64,000 bases of DNA from positions 62,001 to 126,000 of the forward strand of contig NZ_JADKYB010000011.1 in NCBI RefSeq assembly GCF_016918855.1, written 5' to 3'. Below are positions 25,082 through 33,773 of the stretch, one piece after another. The notes below the pieces were generated by a model. The model did no database searches. It saw only the letters and a program-made list of their open reading frames with translations, and was not told the origin of the DNA. This stretch comes from Actinacidiphila acididurans. GTDB taxonomy: Bacteria; Actinomycetota; Actinomycetes; Streptomycetales; Streptomycetaceae. Both the position numbers and the translations under genes were made by a program. How positions within the stretch are numbered: position 1 is the stretch's first letter; every line of letters starts with the position of its first letter.

Positions 25082-27602
25082 CCTGCGGCCCCGCCCTGCC
25101 GCCGACCCCGCGGCGAACCCGGAGCCCACGACGGACCTGGCCGCCGCCATCGCCGCGGCCCTGGCGGGCCACTTTCCATTGGCGGGCGTCGTGCGGGACT
25201 CGGCGCCGGACCGTGGTCCGGCGGCGGATGCCGGTTCGGCAGGGGAGACGTCCGGTGCCGCAGCGTGGGCGTCCGGGGGGCCGGGCCCTGGTACCGCATC
25301 GGGCACTCCCGTCCCCGGGCCGACGGCCGCGGGTGCCGTACCGGATGCGGCGGTCCGTACTGCCGGCTCCGGTGACGCACCCGGGGGCGTGGCGCCAGGG
25401 GCTCCCGGGCTGCGGGTGGCGGATGCTGCTTCGACACGGGTGGCGTCCGGCGACGTAGCGCGGGTATCCGCGGTGCCGGGCCCTGGTACCGCATCGGGCA
25501 CTCCCGTCCCCGGGCCGACGGCCGCGGGTGCCGTACCGGATGCGGCGGTCCGCACTGCCGGCCCCGGTGACGCACCCGGGGGCGTGGCGCCAGGGGCTCC
25601 CGGGCTGCGGGTGGCGGATGCTGCTTCGACACGGGTGGCGTCCGGCGACGTAGCGCGGGTATCCACGGTGCTGGGCCCCAGTCCTGAATCGGGCACTGCC
25701 GGCTCCGGGCCCAGGGCCGCAGGCGCCGTACCGGATGCGGCGGGCACCGGCGTGGACGCGGTCCGCATTGCCGACACCGACCCCGTACTCGGCCAACCCC
25801 TCGTCGCCCCCCTCGGCGTGCGGGACGAGTTGGGCGTGGCCGCCGGCCAGGAGGCCGGGGTGTACGTGTACGGGCATCACGCGCTGGTCGGGCCGTACGA
25901 GGCGGGTGGCGGGGCGGGGTGCGGGCGGTGTCTGGTGCGGCGGTGGCAGGCGGTGCGGACGCGGGGGCTGCGCGAGGCGATCGAGCTCGGGGCGGACACC
26001 GCGGCGGCCGGGACGGCGCCGTGGGCGGTGCCCTTTGTGGCCGACGCTCTGGCGGCGGTGGTCGCCGCGAACGCCGGTCCGGGTGGGCCGGGGCCGGCGG
26101 CGGACGGGTTTCCGTACGCCTTCCTGGTGGACCTGGAGACGCTGGCCGTCACGCGGTTCGCGGTGGTGCCCGACGCGGAGTGCCCGGCGTGCGGGGTGCG
26201 GCCGGCCGACAGCGCGGAGGGCGCCCGGATCGTGCTGGACGACTCGCCCAAGACCGCGCCGGGCGCGTTCCGGGTGCGGCCGGCCGACGACTACGCGGTG
26301 CCGCTCGAGGCGTACGTCAACCCGGCGGCCGGGATGCTCGGCCCGTCCGTGGTGCCCGACCTGGTCTCCGGCTCCACCTCGTCCACCGTCGGCTCGTTCT
26401 TCCTGCGCTCCGGCGACTACCTGCGCGAGTGCTTCTGGGGCGGCCACACCCCGCGCTACCGCTCCAGCGTCCGGGTCGGCGTCCTGGAGGGCCTGGAACG
26501 CTTCGCCGGGATGCGCCCGCGCGGCAAGCGCACCGCCGTCACCGCCGCGTACGACGACGTCCGCGACACCGCGCTCGACCCGCGGATCTGCGGGCTCTAC
26601 GACGACGAGTTCCACCGGTCGGAGCCGCACGTCCGGCCGTTCGACCCCGCCCGGCCCATCCCCTGGGTGTGGGGCTGGTCGCTGCGCGACCAACGGCCGC
26701 TGCTGGTCCCGGAGATCACCGCGTACTACCACGCCCTCGGCGGACTCGCCCACCGCTTCGTACAGGAGAGCTCCAACGGGTGTGCCTCCGGCGGCACTCT
26801 CGCCGAGGCCGTCTATTTCGGCCTGATGGAGGTCATCGAGCGGGACGCCTTCCTGCTCGCCTGGTACGGGCAGGCGCCGCTCACCGAGATCGACGCCGGC
26901 GCGAGCACCGGTCCCGAGACCCGGGCGATGATCGACCGGCTGGCGATGTACGGCTACCGGGCCCGCTTCTTCGACACCCGCGTCACCTTCCCGGTGCCGG
27001 TGGTCACCGCGGTCGCCGAGCGCGAGGACGGCGGACCGGGCCGGCTGTGCTTCGGCGCGGGCGCGAGCCTGGACCCGGAGGCGGCGCTCTCCGCCGGGCT
27101 GTGCGAGATCGCGACCGACGCGGTCAACCTGCGCCGCCGCACCCTGCGCGAACAGGACCGGCTGCGCGCGATGGCCGCGGACTTCTCCGGGGTGCAGGTG
27201 CTGCACGACCACCCGCTGCTGTACGGGCTGCCGGAGATGGCCCCTTACGCGGACTTCCTGCTGCGGCAGGACCGGCCCCGCATGGTCACGCCGGCCGCGC
27301 TCGCCCGCGACACCATCACCCCCGGCGCCGACACGGGCGACGACGTGACCGCGTGCGTGGCCGCCGTCAGCCGGGCCGGCTTCGACGTGGTGGTGGTCGA
27401 CCAGACCATGCCCGAGCAGCGGCGGCTCGGCTTCCACACCGCGGGCGTCATCGTGCCCGGCCTGCTCCCCATCGACTTCGGCTGGCGGCGGCAGCGGGCC
27501 CGGCACATGCCGCGGATGCGCACCGCACTCGCCGAGGCCGGCCTGCGCCCGGGATCACTCGGCCCGGCCGACCTCAACCCGGCACCGCATCCGTTCCCTT
27601 GA
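25071..27602 (+). CDS. YcaO cyclodehydratase 1 (azoline-forming)
   Basis: 843 aa. Residues 71 to about 225 are a low-complexity insertion with two 65-residue repeats and a partial third. After it come the TOMM N-terminal domain with Cys pairs GCGRC (about 283-285) and CPAC (about 371), then the YcaO catalytic domain with EGLERFAG and EVIERDAF, the ExxxR-type ATP/Mg-binding elements, and VVVVDQTMPEQ. The C-terminus ends PHPFP, the proline-rich tail needed for cyclodehydration. It uses ATP to turn Cys/Ser/Thr of the precursor into azolines together with the upstream leader-binding protein. The ATG at 25071 lies 11 bases inside the previous gene with GAGGAC upstream. A second YcaO is encoded at 36987. 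Confidence 0.88.
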   Translation: MPTDLRPRPAADPAANPEPTTDLAAAIAAALAGHFPLAGVVRDSAPDRGPAADAGSAGETSGAAAWASGGPGPGTASGTPVPGPTAAGAVPDAAVRTAGSGDAPGGVAPGAPGLRVADAASTRVASGDVARVSAVPGPGTASGTPVPGPTAAGAVPDAAVRTAGPGDAPGGVAPGAPGLRVADAASTRVASGDVARVSTVLGPSPESGTAGSGPRAAGAVPDAAGTGVDAVRIADTDPVLGQPLVAPLGVRDELGVAAGQEAGVYVYGHHALVGPYEAGGGAGCGRCLVRRWQAVRTRGLREAIELGADTAAAGTAPWAVPFVADALAAVVAANAGPGGPGPAADGFPYAFLVDLETLAVTRFAVVPDAECPACGVRPADSAEGARIVLDDSPKTAPGAFRVRPADDYAVPLEAYVNPAAGMLGPSVVPDLVSGSTSSTVGSFFLRSGDYLRECFWGGHTPRYRSSVRVGVLEGLERFAGMRPRGKRTAVTAAYDDVRDTALDPRICGLYDDEFHRSEPHVRPFDPARPIPWVWGWSLRDQRPLLVPEITAYYHALGGLAHRFVQESSNGCASGGTLAEAVYFGLMEVIERDAFLLAWYGQAPLTEIDAGASTGPETRAMIDRLAMYGYRARFFDTRVTFPVPVVTAVAEREDGGPGRLCFGAGASLDPEAALSAGLCEIATDAVNLRRRTLREQDRLRAMAADFSGVQVLHDHPLLYGLPEMAPYADFLLRQDRPRMVTPAALARDTITPGADTGDDVTACVAAVSRAGFDVVVVDQTMPEQRRLGFHTAGVIVPGLLPIDFGWRRQRARHMPRMRTALAEAGLRPGSLGPADLNPAPHPFP
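25281..25740 (+). repeat. 195-bp tandem repeat inside the first YcaO gene
   Basis: Two nearly identical 195-bp copies (25281-25475, 25476-25670; 65 codons each) and a diverged partial third copy to about 25740. The encoded residues are mostly Ala, Gly, Pro, Thr and Val. The frame is preserved. Confidence 0.92.
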
Positions 27603-27724
27603 CGCCTTTGACGGCCCCGACGCCCTCGACGGCCCGGGGGCCCTCGACCGCCCCGCCACCACCGCCCGAACCGGCCACTCACTCCTCACGACCCGAGGTC
27701 ACGACCCGAGCAGAAGGGACCACC

Positions 27725-29326
27725 GTGGGATTCGCCCATGAATACGCGACCGCCATCGTCCGGCGGGGCCGCTATCCCATGGAGCCCGTCGACTGGGAGC
27801 CCGACTGGGTCGACCGGCCGCGCAAGGGCAAGCACTTCCCGGCGGCCGACGCCTTCCCGCTGCCGGACACTCCCGGCGCCGACCCGGCCGCCACCGTGCA
27901 GCGCGGGCTGTACGGGCCGGAGGGCGCGGGGGAGTTCACGCTGCCGCACCTGGCCGCGATGCTGCGCAACTCCTACGGCCTGGTCGGGCGCCGGCTCGCC
28001 GTGCAGGCCAACTCCGACCTGGGCACGCTGCCGATGTACAGCCAGGCCAACTGGTCGCGCGGCAGCGCCTCGGGCGGCGGCCTCTACCCGGTCGGTGTCC
28101 ACTGGATCACCGGCCCCGGCGGCCCGCTCACGCCCGGCGTCCACTACTACGACACCCGCCACCACGAACTGCGCCGGCTGCTGACCGGCGACGTCACCCC
28201 GCAGGTGCGCGCCGCGGTCGGCGAACCGGCCGCCGGACACCGGCAGTTCCTCGTGCTGGGCGTGCGCTTCTGGCAGAACTCCTTCAAGTACAACAGCTTC
28301 GCCTACCACGTGGTGACCATGGACACCGGCGCCCTGCTCCAGACCTGGCGGATCTGGGCCCGCGCGCACGGCCTGTCGCTCGGCCCCGCCTTCTGGTTCG
28401 ACGAGGACCGACTCGGCCGCCTGCTCGGGCTCGAGCCCATGGAGGAGGGCGTCTTCGCGGTGGTCCCGCTGCGCTGGGCGGGCGATCCGGTGCAGGGGAC
28501 GGACGAGGGCCCCGGTACCGACCGGGCTCTCCCGGCCCCCCGGGTCCGGTACGCCGACCAGGAGCGGTCCACGCGGCTGTTCACCTTCGAGACGGTGGAG
28601 CGGATGCACGCCGCCACCCTGGAGGGGGCCGCCGACCGGCCCGCGCCGGGCGCGCTGACGGGCGCCCTCGCGCAGCCGCTGCCCGCGGACGGCGACCGGA
28701 CCGTGCTGCCCGCGCCGATGCCGCTCGGCACACCGGTCCGCGACGCGCTGCGGGCCCGGCGCAGCAGCTTCGGCCGGTTCCAGTCGACCCGGCCGCTGCC
28801 CGCGACCGACCTCGCCACCGTCCTCGCGGCGGCCGACGCGGCCGGCTCGCTCGGCAGCGACACCGAGACCCCCGGCGCGCCCCCGCTCACCCGGCTGTAC
28901 GTGTTCGTCAACCACGTGGCGGACGTGGCGCCGGGCGCGTACGCGTACGACCGGGACAGCCGCTCGCTCAAGCCGCTGAACGCCGGCGACCCCGGTGCCT
29001 TCCTCCAGGCCAACTACTTCCTGGCCAACTACAACCTGGAACAGGCCGCGGCCGTCCTGGTGCCCGCCGCCCGCACGCCCGCAGTGCTCGACGCGGTCGG
29101 CGACCGCGGCTACCGGCTGGTCAACGCGGTCGTCGGCGGCATCTCCCAGGCCGTCTACACCGCGTGCGCGGCCGCCGGACTGGCCTGCGGTGTCGCCCTG
29201 GGCTTCGACGCGATCTCGTACACCGAGGAACTGGGCCTGGACGACACCGGTGAACTCCCGCTGCTGACCATGATGATCGGCGAGGAGCGCCCCCACCCGG
29301 CCGACTTCCGCCACGAGATCGTGTGA
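27725..29326 (+). CDS. SagB-type dehydrogenase (azoline oxidase), double nitroreductase fold
   Basis: 533 aa with two nitroreductase-like halves, as in SagB/ThcOx oxidases. The first half has SRGSASGGGLYPV, the FMN-phosphate-binding region, and KYNSFAYHVVTMDTGALLQT. The second half has RRSSFGRFQSTRPLP, NAVVGGISQAVYTACAAAGLACG and LPLLTMMIGEERP. It would oxidise thiazolines/oxazolines made by the YcaO enzymes to aromatic azoles with FMN. The GTG at 27725 follows AAGGGA; the frame is open upstream but overlaps the YcaO gene and is not protein-like there. The stop (TGA) lies 11 bases before the LanB start. Confidence 0.9.
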   Translation: MGFAHEYATAIVRRGRYPMEPVDWEPDWVDRPRKGKHFPAADAFPLPDTPGADPAATVQRGLYGPEGAGEFTLPHLAAMLRNSYGLVGRRLAVQANSDLGTLPMYSQANWSRGSASGGGLYPVGVHWITGPGGPLTPGVHYYDTRHHELRRLLTGDVTPQVRAAVGEPAAGHRQFLVLGVRFWQNSFKYNSFAYHVVTMDTGALLQTWRIWARAHGLSLGPAFWFDEDRLGRLLGLEPMEEGVFAVVPLRWAGDPVQGTDEGPGTDRALPAPRVRYADQERSTRLFTFETVERMHAATLEGAADRPAPGALTGALAQPLPADGDRTVLPAPMPLGTPVRDALRARRSSFGRFQSTRPLPATDLATVLAAADAAGSLGSDTETPGAPPLTRLYVFVNHVADVAPGAYAYDRDSRSLKPLNAGDPGAFLQANYFLANYNLEQAAAVLVPAARTPAVLDAVGDRGYRLVNAVVGGISQAVYTACAAAGLACGVALGFDAISYTEELGLDDTGELPLLTMMIGEERPHPADFRHEIV

Positions 29327-29337
29327 GGGGCGAGACC

Positions 29338-32300
29338 ATGGAGGACACGCTCGACGCGAGCACCACGCGCGCGGCCCTGGCGGACGCCGCCGGGCCGGAC
29401 CGACTGCCGCCCCGGGACTGGCGGTTGCACCGCCGGTTCGTGCTGCGGGTGGGCGGACTGCCGATCGAGGCCGTCGAGCGGCTGCGGGCGCCGGAGGCTC
29501 GGGAGTGGGCCGACCGCGTCCTGGCCGCCCGGGGGAGCGCCCGGCTGCTGGCCGAGGAGCTGAACGACCCGCTGACCGTCCTGGTCAAGGCGACCGAGGA
29601 CGACCGCGAACGCCGGGACGTACTGGCCCTGCGGCGCGCGGTGTTCAACGGTCGGCTGCCGCGCGACCCCGGCGCCGTACGGGAGTTGGCGCTGCGGTCG
29701 GGCGGTGCGGCCGGGGACCTGCTCACCCGGTGGCTGGCCGTCCAGGAGGAACTGGCCGCGCTGCTCGGCGGCGGTGAGCCGGTGCTGGCCGAGGCGCTGG
29801 CCCGGACCCGGGCCGAACTGCGGGCGCTGGCCGGGGAGGACCGGCTCCGGCTCGGCCTGGCACTCGCCTCGCCCACGCTCGACGGGCAGCTGGACGCCTT
29901 CGTGGCCGACACCGCGCCGGTGCCGGACAAGCGGGCCCGAAAGAAGGAACGGTCGCTGCTGGCGTACCTCTACCGCACGGCCTGCAAGACCAGCCCCTTC
30001 AGCACGTTCACCGCGGTCGCGGCCGGCCGGTTCGTGCCCGCCGCCGGACGCCCCTCTGCCGACCGGCCCGACGCTCCTGACCCACGCGCCGCCGAGCACC
30101 ACGAGGTGCACCTCGGCACCCGCTGGACCAGCCACCCGCGGCTGAACGTCGTGGTGCTGGCCCGGCTCGCCGAACTCGTCGCCGCCGACCCGCGACGGCG
30201 CGCCGACCTGCCCGTCGCCCTCTCGGCCGGCTGGGACCTGGACGAGGACCGGGTCCGCTACGTCCGCCGCTCGGTGACCGCGGGCGACGACTCCGCGGCG
30301 GTCAGCTTCGACGCCGCCCACGACCGGCTCTTCTTCCTGCGCCGCAGCGGCACCCTTGAGCGCATGCTCGCGCTTTTTCAGGGCGGTGACCCGGTGTTCG
30401 CCTCCCGTGCGGGTGCCGGCCCCGCCGGCGGGGGTGATGAGGCGGGTGAAGTGCCGGGCGGTGGCTCCGCCGCCGGTGGCTCGAGGAGCGGAGTTCTTTC
30501 GGTGGGCGGCCCGGGGAACGGTGCCCCGCCGGCGGGCCCCTCCCCTACAGGCGCAGGCTTCGCAGGCGGTCGGAGTGTTCAGGCGGGCCAAGTGCGGGGC
30601 CGTGGTCCGACTGCCGAGGGCTCCGGAGACGGCGGCTTCCCGGAGGAGGGCGGCCGGGCCGACGGCTCCCGTGCTACCGGTTTCCCGGGCAGTGCCTCTG
30701 CGAGCGACCCTGTTCCGGGGGACGATTTCGTGGAAGGCTCCCCGGACGGCCGGGTCCGGGGCGACAGCGCTGCGAGCATTCGCTTCGGGAACGGCCGCCC
30801 CCGGTCCGGACCTACCCCCGGAGGGACCCTGCGCTGGGGCGACCTGGAGGCGTGGCTCGCCGCCGAGACCGGGGCGAGCCGGGCGGAGGCCGCGCGATAT
30901 CCGGCGACCCTGCTGGAGCTGGGCATCCTGCAGATGACCGGGCTGGAGACGGACGTGCACGCGCCCGACCCGGTGCGCGCCTTCCAGGACGCGCTGCGCG
31001 GGCTGGACCGGGACTGGGCGGACGCGGCGGCCGGCCGGCTGGAGGCCGTGGCGGGATGCGTGGCCGCGTGGAGAGCCGCCGGGTCCGGCGAGCGGCGGGC
31101 GCTGCTGGCCGGCCTGCGCCGCGAACTGCTCGCCCTCTTCGCCGAGTTGGGCGCCGAGACGCCCGTGCTGCCGCAGACGCTGCTCTACGAGGACGTACGC
31201 GAGGAGGAGGTCGGCGCCGGCCTGGAGCAGTGGACGGCGCTGGCGGCCGAGCCGCTGGCCGCCCTCACCGGCATCCTGCCCGCCTTCGACGTGGCCCTGC
31301 CGCAGCGGCTGACCCTCAAGGGCTTCTTCCTCGCCCGGTACGGCCGCGGCGGCCGCTGCGACGACCTGCTGCGGCTGGTGCACGACTTCCACGAGGACAT
31401 CTTCGGCCAGTACCTGAGCTTCACCGCGACCAAGCCGCGGTGGGCCGCCGACGGCAGCCACGCCCAGGAGGAGAACTGGCTCGGCATGCCCGAGGTGACC
31501 GCGCTGGACCGGGCCCGGGCCGAGTTCACCGGGCGGCTGCGCGACCTGTGGGACGGCCACCCGGCCGGCGCGCCCGAACTGCGCCTCGACGAGGCCACGA
31601 TCGAGGCGGTCGCCGCCGAACTCGCTCCCGTACGCGGCACCTTCGCGCCGCACAGCCACTTCGTGCAGCTCGCCGCCCGCCCGGACGACCCGCTGGTGGT
31701 GCTCAACAACTCCTACGGCGGCCTGAGTTTCCCCTTCACCCGGTTCACCCACTGCTTCGACGACGACCCGGCCGACGGGACCGGCACCGCGGAGTCCGCC
31801 GGCACCCAGCCCGGGGACTCCGGCCCGCTCACCGCCGAGTTGCGCGCCACCCTGCGCTCCCTCCAGCCGCCCGGCGCGGTCTTCGCCGAGATCACCGCGG
31901 GCTCGGCGACGACCAACCTCAACCTGCACAGCCGCCTGACGGACCACGAGATCGTCTGCCCCGGCGAGACCAGCACCGCGCCCGCCGCGGCCCGGCTGGA
32001 CCTGGACGACCTCTACGCCGAGCACGACGCGGCCGCCGACCGCCTGGTGCTGCGCTCGCGCCGGCTGGGCGCCGAGGTGATCCCGCTCTACCTCGGCTAC
32101 CTGGTGCCCATGGTGCTGCCCGAAGTGCCGCGCACCCTGCTGCTGTTCTCGCCCACCTCCCGGGCCCACCCGGAGATGTGGCGCGGGGTGCCCGAGGCAC
32201 CGGCCGTGGCCGGGGTGACCACCCGCCCGCGGATCCGCTACCGCAGCCTGGTCGTGCACCGCCGGAGCTGGACCGCCGCCCCCGGCGCCCTGCCGGTGCG

Positions 32301-32628
32301 CGAGCCGGGCACGGACGACGCGGCCCACTACCTGGCCTGGCAGGAGTGGCGGCACCGGCACGGCCTGCCGGACCAGGTGTTCGCCACCGTCCACGACGAC
32401 GATGCGCCCGCCTTCGGTAACGCCAAGCCGCAATACGTCGACTTCGACAGCCCCCTGTCGCTGCTCGCCCTCGACGCCCTGACCGGCGGCGGCCGCTCCC
32501 GCACCGTCTTCGAGGAGATGCTGCCCGCGCGCAGCGACCTGCACGTGCGCTCTGCGCGCGGCCATCACGTCGCCGAACTCGCCGTGGAGATCGTCCCCGG
32601 TCCCGGAAGGCAGGACAGCCCCGCATGA
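29338..32628 (+). CDS. LanB-type dehydratase, glutamylation domain (thiopeptide/goadsporin style)
   Basis: 1096 aa. It has the Lant_dehydr_N architecture: RLHRRFVLRVGGLPIE, ALASPTL, KKERSLLAYLYRTACKTSPFSTFTAVA, and in the C-terminal half LKGFFLARYG, FGQYL, SHFVQLA, LNNSYGGLSFPFTRF and LHSRLTDHEIVCPGE. Proteins of this type transfer glutamate from Glu-tRNA to Ser/Thr side chains of the precursor. The elimination domain is separate (next gene), as in thiopeptides. Residues about 356-498 are a Gly/Ala/Pro/Ser-rich insertion not expected in the family. The ATG at 29338 has GGGGCGAG upstream; a GTG at 29323 overlapping the SagB stop is possible. Its end overlaps the next gene by four bases. Confidence 0.9.
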   Translation: MEDTLDASTTRAALADAAGPDRLPPRDWRLHRRFVLRVGGLPIEAVERLRAPEAREWADRVLAARGSARLLAEELNDPLTVLVKATEDDRERRDVLALRRAVFNGRLPRDPGAVRELALRSGGAAGDLLTRWLAVQEELAALLGGGEPVLAEALARTRAELRALAGEDRLRLGLALASPTLDGQLDAFVADTAPVPDKRARKKERSLLAYLYRTACKTSPFSTFTAVAAGRFVPAAGRPSADRPDAPDPRAAEHHEVHLGTRWTSHPRLNVVVLARLAELVAADPRRRADLPVALSAGWDLDEDRVRYVRRSVTAGDDSAAVSFDAAHDRLFFLRRSGTLERMLALFQGGDPVFASRAGAGPAGGGDEAGEVPGGGSAAGGSRSGVLSVGGPGNGAPPAGPSPTGAGFAGGRSVQAGQVRGRGPTAEGSGDGGFPEEGGRADGSRATGFPGSASASDPVPGDDFVEGSPDGRVRGDSAASIRFGNGRPRSGPTPGGTLRWGDLEAWLAAETGASRAEAARYPATLLELGILQMTGLETDVHAPDPVRAFQDALRGLDRDWADAAAGRLEAVAGCVAAWRAAGSGERRALLAGLRRELLALFAELGAETPVLPQTLLYEDVREEEVGAGLEQWTALAAEPLAALTGILPAFDVALPQRLTLKGFFLARYGRGGRCDDLLRLVHDFHEDIFGQYLSFTATKPRWAADGSHAQEENWLGMPEVTALDRARAEFTGRLRDLWDGHPAGAPELRLDEATIEAVAAELAPVRGTFAPHSHFVQLAARPDDPLVVLNNSYGGLSFPFTRFTHCFDDDPADGTGTAESAGTQPGDSGPLTAELRATLRSLQPPGAVFAEITAGSATTNLNLHSRLTDHEIVCPGETSTAPAAARLDLDDLYAEHDAAADRLVLRSRRLGAEVIPLYLGYLVPMVLPEVPRTLLLFSPTSRAHPEMWRGVPEAPAVAGVTTRPRIRYRSLVVHRRSWTAAPGALPVREPGTDDAAHYLAWQEWRHRHGLPDQVFATVHDDDAPAFGNAKPQYVDFDSPLSLLALDALTGGGRSRTVFEEMLPARSDLHVRSARGHHVAELAVEIVPGPGRQDSPA

Positions 32629-33773
32629 CGACCACCCTCCGCCCCCCGGAGCAGCCGGACCCGGCCGGCCGCCGCCCCGCGCCGCCGACCGGGACCGCCA
32701 CCGGCACCGCACAATCCGCCCCCGCCCCCGCCCCCGCCCCCGACACCCGCGGCGACTGGCAGGCCTACCACGTCTTCTACGCCGCCAGCACCCGCCCCTT
32801 CCTGCTCGAATGCGCCCGCCCGCTGGTCGCCGAACTCGACCGGGACGGCCTGCTGGCCGGCTGGTTCTTCATCAACTACTGGCTGGAGGGCCCGCACATC
32901 CGGCTCCGGTTGCGCCCGGCGTCCCCCGAAGCCGCCGCCGCGGTCCGCGAGCACGCCGAGCGGGCCGTCGCCGACTTCCTGCGCCGCCGCCCCGCACTGT
33001 ACGAGGTCAAGGGCGGCTTCCTCGCCGACCTCTACAACACCCTGTTCGAGCTGGAGTTCCCCGGCGCGGAACGCGACCCGTACGTGGACGACAGCGGCCA
33101 CATGCGGCTGCGCCCCAACAACTCCTTCAGCCCCGAACCGTACGAGCCGGAGTACGGCAAGTACGGCGGCCCGGCCGGGGTGGAGCTGGCCGAGTGGCAC
33201 TTCCAGCGCTCCAGCGAACTGGTCGTGCAGGCCGCGGCGACCATGAACCTGCACCTGCGCACGGTCCTGCTCGGGGTCGCCGCCCAGCTGATGATGACCA
33301 TGTCCGGCTGCCTGGTCCCGGACGAGGAGGCGCTGCTGCACTTCCTCGACCGCTACCACGCCTTCTGGAACCAGGCGTTCGCCGGCACCAACTTCACCGC
33401 GCGGGACGGCTACGACCGGGCGTACGGCGCCATGGACGCCTCGCTGACCCGCCGCTTCACCGACATCCGGCGGGCGGTGGCCGAGCCCGCGCCCGAGAAG
33501 CTGCCCGGCTTCCTGCGCGGCTGGGCCGAGCACTGCCTGGACCTGCGGGACCGGATCACGGACCTGGCCCGCGGCGGCGACCTGGTGTTCCGCTCCTGGG
33601 ACGGCACCGGTGACCTGCCGGTCGGCGACCCGGAGCAGGCGCTGCCCATGCTGCTCTCGCCGTACATGCACATGACCAACAACCGGCTGTCGGTGAGCGT
33701 GCGCGACGAGGCGTACCTGTCCTACGTCCTCGGCCGCGCGCTGCGCGAGCCACAGCCCCCGGCGGCGGCGTGA
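32625..33773 (+). CDS. SpaB_C-type thiopeptide elimination protein
   Basis: 382 aa. After a Pro/Ala-rich first 40 residues it has DWQAYHVFYAASTRPFLLE, FFINYWLEGPHIRLRLRP, EPYEPEYGKYGGPAGVELAEWHF and a C-terminal LSPYMHMTNNRLSVSVRDEAYLSYVLGR, all typical of the stand-alone SpaB_C proteins of thiopeptide clusters. The role is to eliminate glutamate from glutamylated Ser/Thr to give dehydroalanine/dehydrobutyrine. Pyridine-forming [4+2] enzymes belong to the same superfamily, so that role cannot be fully excluded, but with only one copy present elimination is the more likely task. It overlaps both neighbours (ATGA and GTGA), within one tightly coupled operon. Confidence 0.87.
   Translation: MTTTLRPPEQPDPAGRRPAPPTGTATGTAQSAPAPAPAPDTRGDWQAYHVFYAASTRPFLLECARPLVAELDRDGLLAGWFFINYWLEGPHIRLRLRPASPEAAAAVREHAERAVADFLRRRPALYEVKGGFLADLYNTLFELEFPGAERDPYVDDSGHMRLRPNNSFSPEPYEPEYGKYGGPAGVELAEWHFQRSSELVVQAAATMNLHLRTVLLGVAAQLMMTMSGCLVPDEEALLHFLDRYHAFWNQAFAGTNFTARDGYDRAYGAMDASLTRRFTDIRRAVAEPAPEKLPGFLRGWAEHCLDLRDRITDLARGGDLVFRSWDGTGDLPVGDPEQALPMLLSPYMHMTNNRLSVSVRDEAYLSYVLGRALREPQPPAAA

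Noticed and set aside
32625..33773. Calling the SpaB_C protein the pyridine-forming [4+2] enzyme
   Set aside because: A split LanB needs an elimination partner and this is the only candidate, so elimination is preferred; the alternative is kept in the feature text.
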